Below, one piece after another: positions 63,101-64,000 of a DNA stretch of 64,000 nucleotides. The stretch is from Onchocerca volvulus (taxonomy: Eukaryota; Nematoda; Chromadorea; Rhabditida; Onchocercidae). The translations under genes were made by a program, and so were the position numbers. The stretch lies in assembly GCA_000499405.2 (NCBI GenBank), contig HG738139.1, forward strand, positions 4,550,616-4,614,615. Reading direction: 5' to 3'. Every line of letters begins with the position of its first letter. Position 1 is the first letter of the stretch. Under the pieces are notes generated by a model. The model was given only the letters and a program-made list of their open reading frames with translations, did not search any database and was not told the DNA's origin.

Positions 63101-63744
63101 ATTCCCTGACGAGCAAATTCAACAGCCCAATCGAATCGATCCCAACCTCGTTTTTTCGTATTCAAACGAATATCGCCGTTTCGTTCTTTATTTTCAAATG
63201 CAAAGACATCCGTTATATTTACTAAAACAAATGCGAGAACAGGCTTCTTTTCATAGAGTCATTAATATTTTTTAATTTTTAATTTTTATTTTTAAAATCT
63301 TTAACCAGTAGTGACATCAATTTAATATCAATATACAAAGTTATCCAGTTTAACTTCATCCAGAAAACTAACCTAAAGATAATACGTTACCACTGACACT
63401 GTTATTATTACTACGATACAAATTTTACAAGAATGGTAAATTATATTCAAGATGAGCTTTTCTATTCAGAAGATTATAATTGATATTATTTTTTCTTATC
63501 ATTTACTAACTACTTCATCCTTTACCACGATTTTTTTGTCATAAAATATCATTTCAATTTAATTTCAGGAAATAAACTAACCAGGTTTGCCACACTTATT
63601 TAATGTTTCCACGAGATCCTGACATTCTTTGTCACGTGTTATTAAAAAAGTTAGAGTTAGAAAATGTTTACATTTCACTGTTAGCGGTGTTCCTAATGCT
63701 GAAAGCGCTCCTTTCTCTACTGCTCCGATTAATCCGTTTGGAAC
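57172..63744 (-). CDS. Myotubularin-related phosphatase (MTMR6/7/8-like) with FYVE-type finger, 5' partial
   Basis: It dephosphorylates PI3P and PI(3,5)P2 on endosomes. Eleven exons are visible: 63582-63744, 63046-63221, 62511-62653, 61983-62103, 61133-61265, 60462-60691, 59846-59938, 59344-59505, 59162-59245, 58547-58726 and 57172-57399. They give 570 residues; more 5' coding sequence lies beyond 63744 or the window edge. In order there are a PH-GRAM part (LIGAVEKGALSALGTPLTVK), GWDRFDWAVEFARQGIG, ILIGSCKFRSRARLPVLTYF, SRCAQPLTGFSARCVEDEML and the active-site loop VVHCSDGWDRTAQS. The CX5R Cys and Arg are intact, so the enzyme should be active. Then come EKDWLGFGHKF, HPCAFEFNERYLIHMHEHAY and a C-terminal eight-cysteine finger (ECANNDCSAEF, RRLHCYRCGKIYCRRC, RICITCSEL) like FYVE. 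The last exon could start further upstream (57478) if another exon is missed. Confidence 0.93.
58090..58185. repeat. 48-bp perfect tandem duplication
   Basis: Two exact copies, 58090-58137 and 58138-58185, lie in the last myotubularin intron (57400-58546). The plus-strand frame 57958-58224 reads the unit as ETTSEIHSALYQNTFM twice. That frame has no similarity I recognise and no splice or expression evidence. Confidence 0.9.
58505..58530 (+). repeat. A26 homopolymer
   Basis: Run of about 26 A on the plus strand, 16 bases from the splice donor of the myotubularin exon 58547-58726. On the transcribed strand it is a T run inside the intron. Confidence 0.85.
60177..60239. repeat. 21-bp degenerate tandem repeat, three copies
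   Basis: Units 60177-60197, 60198-60218 and 60219-60239 share GT(G/A)(T/C)TAATCGAA. They lie in a myotubularin intron. Confidence 0.8.
61385..61706 (+). pseudogene. NUMT: mitochondrial cox1 fragment in myotubularin intron
   Basis: On the strand opposite the host gene, the sequence reads LIGGFSNWILPLMLDALKIA and then FPCVNAF. This matches the cytochrome oxidase I core (GGFGNW, PLMLGAP, MAFPRVNA). After the frame breaks, the nucleotide order still follows cox1: GATTTATCAGTCTTTTC, CCTGGTAGAGTTGGAC, CTGAATTGTCTTTGGA, GGTTCTTTGTTAGATGCA and ACTAATCAGAATATG. Codon choice (TTT, GTT and similar) is that of a T-rich mitochondrial coding strand, unlike the flanking intron. Several indels and stops show that it is dead. 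The VNA residue pattern fits filarial cox1 better than insect or Wolbachia CoxA. It fills much of the intron 61266-61982. Confidence 0.85.
61711..61787. repeat. 17-bp perfect inverted repeat abutting the NUMT
   Basis: AGAAATCCAGACAAACA (61711-61727) is the exact reverse complement of 61771-61787, with a 43-base loop. It begins within 5 bases of the NUMT end. Confidence 0.85.
62266..62344. repeat. Long hairpin, about 34-bp arms and 10-base loop
   Basis: The left arm 62266-62299 and right arm 62310-62344 are reverse complements except for one extra base. The arms contain TGCAAAAAGTTTGAAAACG and its complement. It lies in the myotubularin intron 62104-62510. Confidence 0.9.
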
Positions 63745-64000
63745 CTGCAAATTTGCCAGAAGTGTTTTATTCCAATTTCCATCGCCTATTTATCGAAATT
63801 TCTTCAAGAAAAAGAACATTCATTAATGAATAATCCTGTTTAATTCACTTGTTAATTTAAATATTAATAATCGAATTATAATAGTTATAAAAGATACTAT
63901 GCACTATGTAGCTATTACATTCGATAATTGTTTTGATTTTTCATTTTCAAGTGTTAGACTTAATTATTTCTTTCATATTTCTGCAAATTTTTGGTTTTTT
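63745..64000. other. Myotubularin intron or upstream sequence to window edge
   Basis: This follows the splice acceptor at 63745-63746 (minus strand), so it should be intron leading to 5' exons outside the window. No exon is evident in it. Confidence 0.5.

Overview
The window is nuclear DNA of a nematode, most likely a filarial (spirurid) worm. It is strongly AT-rich. Genes are broken into short exons with GT-AG introns that often end in TTTCAG or TTTTAG. Protein similarities are metazoan and nematode throughout. Two introns hold organellar or endosymbiont debris typical of filariae: a cox1 fragment whose reading frame resembles filarial mitochondrial cox1, and a frameshifted fragment resembling bacterial (Wolbachia-type) nuoM. 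Exon models were built by hand by matching splice sites, codon phase and protein-family similarity. In every model the phase closes across all exons, except for one frameshift noted below. Statements about protein families come from memory, not from a search.

Layout. 1-1893 (+): 3' part of an N-BAR (endophilin-like) gene. 2570-6177 (-): NAD(P)HX dehydratase (NAXD), complete. 7981-13207 (-): alkyl-DHAP synthase (AGPS), whose 9181-9794 intron carries the nuoM-like fragment. 15567-17853 (-): ribosomal protein L12, with a structured GC-rich block in its third intron. 18785-20988 (-): CAF1/CNOT7 deadenylase. 21706-26486 (-): site-2 protease (MBTPS2). 27388-31908 (+): UBE3D-like E3 ligase, divergent from MBTPS2. 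32908-38987 and 41517-48719 (both -): a head-to-tail pair of secreted S28 serine carboxypeptidases. The first has a one-base frameshift in an A7 run and a C-terminal hydrophobic tail; the second is intact and tail-less. 49689-53991 (-): an SH2-kinase protein in which both domains have lost their key residues. 57172 to about 63744 (-): a catalytically intact myotubularin with a C-terminal FYVE-type zinc finger, its 5' end outside the window. Its introns hold the cox1 NUMT, two inverted repeats and a 48-bp tandem duplication.

Functional picture. Most genes are unrelated housekeeping functions: metabolite repair, peroxisomal ether-lipid synthesis, translation, mRNA decay, regulated intramembrane proteolysis, ubiquitylation and phosphoinositide turnover. 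There is no operon-like cluster: intergenic gaps are about 0.7-3.2 kb, much longer than typical nematode operon spacing. The least ordinary items are the doubly degenerate SH2-pseudokinase, the diverged S28 tandem pair, the endosymbiont and mitochondrial insertions inside introns, and the structured block in the rpl-12 intron. I found no CRISPR array, intact transposon, tRNA, rRNA or convincing new multi-gene system.
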